Shown here: piece after piece, positions 6,940-8,539 of the stretch | How positions within the stretch are numbered: position 1 is the stretch's first letter | How the letters are laid out: the number at the start of each line of letters is the position of its first letter | Origin: Pseudomonadota bacterium | GTDB lineage: Bacteria > Pseudomonadota > Alphaproteobacteria > Rhizobiales > Xanthobacteraceae | Direction: 5' to 3' | Assembly (NCBI GenBank): GCA_023387695.1 | Contig: JAEWHT010000335.1 | Span: 1-8,539, forward strand | DNA: 8,539 nucleotides | The notes under the pieces: generated by a model | Told to the model about the DNA's origin: nothing | The model's database searches: none | What the model saw: only the letters and a program-made list of their open reading frames with translations | Translations under genes and position numbers: made by a program

Positions 6940-6997
6940 ATCCCCTCCCCGTTGGGCGGGTCAACGAAATGAGCCGCGCCCAATGCCGTCCAGGCCG

Positions 6998-7765
6998 ATG
7001 ATTGGCTATACCCACGTCACCAGGAGCTTCGGCCCCCTCAGGGCCGTCGACGATGTGTCGCTCGACATCGCCGAAGGCGAGCTTCTCGCTATCGTCGGCG
7101 GCTCGGGCTCGGGCAAGACGACGCTGCTGCGGCTCGCCAACCGGCTGATCGAGGCCGATAGCGGCACCATCACGCTCGAGGGCGAGGACGTCCGGAATAT
7201 CGATCCGGTCGCGCTGCGACGCCGGATCGGCTACGTCTTCCAGAGCGGCGGGCTGTTTCCGCATTTGAGCGTCGCCGACAATATCGGTATCACGCCAAAG
7301 CTGCTCGGTGCGCCCGAAACCGAGATCGCTGGGCGCGTCGACGAGCTGATCGAACTGGTGCAGCTCGATCGTTCCTCCCATCGGGACCGGTTGCCGGAGG
7401 CGCTTTCGGGCGGTCAGCGCCAGCGCGTTGGCGTGGCGCGGGCGCTCGCGGCAAAGCCCCGCATCGTGCTGATGGACGAGCCCTTCGGTGCGCTCGATCC
7501 CCTCACCCGCGACGCGCTCGGCGAGGATTTTCGCGATCTGCACCGCAAGCTCGGCCTGACCACCGTGATGATCACGCACGATATGACGGAGGCGATTCTG
7601 CTCGCTGACCGCATCGCGGTCATGCGCAGCGGACGATTGCTGGCACAGGGCACGCCGGCGGAGCTCTCGAAGAACAGCGACGCCTATGTGCTCGAATTGC
7701 TGCGCACGCCGCGCCGCCAGGTCGAACGGCTCAACGCTTTGCTACCGCAAGGCGGTGCAGCATGA
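6998..7765 (+). CDS. Osmoprotectant (glycine betaine/choline/carnitine-type) ABC importer ATP-binding protein, OpuCA/YehX-like
   Basis: Cytoplasmic ATPase for the quaternary-amine type importer whose permease follows; 255 aa from the ATG at 6998. Motifs: Walker A GGSGSGKT (34-41), Q-loop YVFQSGGLFPHLSVADNI (79-96), signature LSGGQRQR (136-143), Walker B IVLMDEPFGALD (156-167) and switch histidine H194 in ITHDMTEAI. The QSGGLFPH sequence after the Q-loop is a good marker of the ProV/OpuA/OpuC group. OpuCA and ProV usually carry C-terminal tandem CBS domains for ionic-strength sensing; this protein ends about 15 residues after RTPRRQVERL and has none. The start is uncertain: MIGYTHVTRSFG from 6998 aligns with family N-termini, but an ATG at 6983 adds five residues, and neither has a strong ribosome site. 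The stop overlaps the next ATG (ATGA). Confidence 0.88.
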   Translation: MIGYTHVTRSFGPLRAVDDVSLDIAEGELLAIVGGSGSGKTTLLRLANRLIEADSGTITLEGEDVRNIDPVALRRRIGYVFQSGGLFPHLSVADNIGITPKLLGAPETEIAGRVDELIELVQLDRSSHRDRLPEALSGGQRQRVGVARALAAKPRIVLMDEPFGALDPLTRDALGEDFRDLHRKLGLTTVMITHDMTEAILLADRIAVMRSGRLLAQGTPAELSKNSDAYVLELLRTPRRQVERLNALLPQGGAA

Positions 7766-8539
7766 GCTTTTTCACCGATCCACGCTGGGCCGAAGCCCTG
7801 TCGCATCTGCCCGACTATCTCGGCAACCATGTGAGGGTGAGCCTTGCCGCGCTCGCGCTTGGCCTCGTCATCAGCCTGCCGCTGGCTATCCTTACGCGCA
7901 ATCGCCCGGCGCCGCGCGCCATCCTGCTCGCGTTCGCGAGCATCGTGCAAACAGTGCCGGGATTGGCACTGCTCGCGCTGTTCTATCCGTTATTGCTGTT
8001 CGCTGCCTCAGTGACCCTGAAATGGTTCGGCGTCTCATTCTCCGCGTTCGGCTTCCTGCCGGCGATGCTTGCGCTGGCGCTGTATTCGATGCTGCCCGTG
8101 CTACGCAACGGCATCACGGGACTGAACGGCATCGACCCGGCACTGATCGAAGCCGCCAAGGGTGTCGGCATGACCTCGCGACAGTCGCTCGTCATGGTCG
8201 AGCTGCCGCTGGCGCTGCCGGTCATGATGGCGGGCATCCGCACTGCCGCCGTCTGGGTGATCGGCACCGCCACGCTATCCACACCGATCGGCCAGACCAG
8301 TCTCGGCAATTACATCTTTGCCGGGCTTCAAACCCAAAACTGGGTGTTCGTGCTGTTCGGATGCGTCGCCTCGGCGCTGCTCGCCCTCGCCGTCGATCAG
8401 TTGCTGGGCCTGATCGAGAGCGGCCTTCGCCAACGCGGCCGCGTGCGCGCAGCGCTCGGTGCGATCGGGATCGCGGCGCTGGTTGCAGCAACCCTGGTGC
8501 CGACGATGGGACGCTCGTCATCCAGCTATGTGGTCGGCG
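7762..8539 (+). CDS. Osmoprotectant ABC importer permease, OpuBB/YehW-like, probably fused to a substrate-binding domain (partial, C-terminus off the right edge)
   Basis: Inner-membrane permease; 259 codons are visible and the frame is open at the window end. Helices lie near 24-45, 54-82, 97-115, 150-172 and 193-216. The EAA loop IEAAKGVGMTSRQSLVMVELP (129-149) carries the consensus E130-A131-A132 and G136. The segment GTATLSTPIGQTSLGNYIFAGLQ (168-190) is highly characteristic of the OpuBB/OpuCB/YehW/YehY family. Free-standing permeases of this family end near residue 215-240. Here an Arg-rich linker (223-229) leads into another hydrophobic helix (about 230-246), then a Ser-rich stretch and SYVVG, which resembles the first strand of the OpuAC-type binding domain. 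I infer a permease-binding protein fusion like those known in this family; the decisive sequence lies outside. It starts by 4-nt overlap with the ATPase stop, indicating coupled translation. Confidence 0.88.
   Translation, partial: MSFFTDPRWAEALSHLPDYLGNHVRVSLAALALGLVISLPLAILTRNRPAPRAILLAFASIVQTVPGLALLALFYPLLLFAASVTLKWFGVSFSAFGFLPAMLALALYSMLPVLRNGITGLNGIDPALIEAAKGVGMTSRQSLVMVELPLALPVMMAGIRTAAVWVIGTATLSTPIGQTSLGNYIFAGLQTQNWVFVLFGCVASALLALAVDQLLGLIESGLRQRGRVRAALGAIGIAALVAATLVPTMGRSSSSYVVG

Larger units (their letters stand above)
6852..6997. promoter_or_regulatory. Divergent intergenic control region between two importer operons
   Basis: This 146-base stretch separates the minus-strand SsuB-like ATPase from the plus-strand osmoprotectant ATPase and must hold the promoters of both, unless either is read from further away. 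I see no good -35/-10 pair on either strand. The best minus-strand candidate, TTGACC at 6964-6959, has no acceptable -10 at 17 or 18 bases. What stands out is two perfect inverted repeats (6864-6902 and 6913-6939), listed separately. No TPP-riboswitch-like element was recognised. Confidence 0.5.

Noticed and set aside
6936..6964. Possible minus-strand promoter with -35 TTGACC at 6964-6959
   Set aside because: At spacers of 17 or 18 bases the -10 positions read ATGACA or TGACAG, too poor to call.
6920..6997. Longer osmoprotectant ATPase start at the ATG at 6920
   Set aside because: The added residues (Pro/Arg-rich) are not like the family N-terminus, no ribosome site precedes the ATG, and the frame would begin inside the 7-bp inverted repeat.
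6852..6997. TPP riboswitch upstream of the NMT1-type importer operon
   Set aside because: I looked for the conserved THI-box segments on the minus strand and found none, so a thiamine-precursor assignment is not supported by regulation.

Overview
The window reads as a GC-rich alphaproteobacterial chromosome segment, most like the Bradyrhizobium/Rhodopseudomonas group. That placement is inferred from protein style, GC-rich codon use and the density of ABC importers; no marker gene is present. Nine protein-coding genes account for almost all of the DNA. No RNA gene, mobile element or CRISPR array was seen, and no gene-free stretch exceeds 150 bases.

Bases 1-3323 (minus strand) hold a branched-chain-amino-acid-type (HAAT family) importer transcribed right to left: periplasmic binding protein (livK-like), ATPase livG, ATPase livF and permease livH. 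livH runs off the left edge, and a livM partner would be expected beyond it. The genes are tightly coupled (16-nt gap, 4-nt overlap, 7-nt gap). A plausible sigma-70 promoter with a hairpin-like palindrome over its -10 box lies just upstream of the binding-protein gene.

Bases 3416-6851 (minus strand) hold a second importer of the nitrate/sulfonate/taurine/NMT1 type. Its order is ATPase, permease, binding protein, followed 29 nt later by a Nudix-family hydrolase that looks like the last gene of the same operon. The substrate cannot be read from the sequence.

Bases 6852-6997 are a divergent intergenic region with two perfect inverted repeats (9-bp and 7-bp arms). It separates the second importer from a plus-strand osmoprotectant (glycine betaine/choline/carnitine) type importer: an OpuCA/YehX-like ATPase without CBS domains, overlapped by 4 nt by an OpuBB/YehW-like permease. 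That permease continues past its last expected membrane domain into what looks like the start of a fused substrate-binding domain, cut by the right edge.

Overall this is three adjacent solute importers plus a Nudix enzyme. I see no clearly new system. The points most worth a second look are the paired inverted repeats in the divergent promoter region, the unusual LivG signature motif, the incomplete Nudix box and the permease-binding protein fusion.
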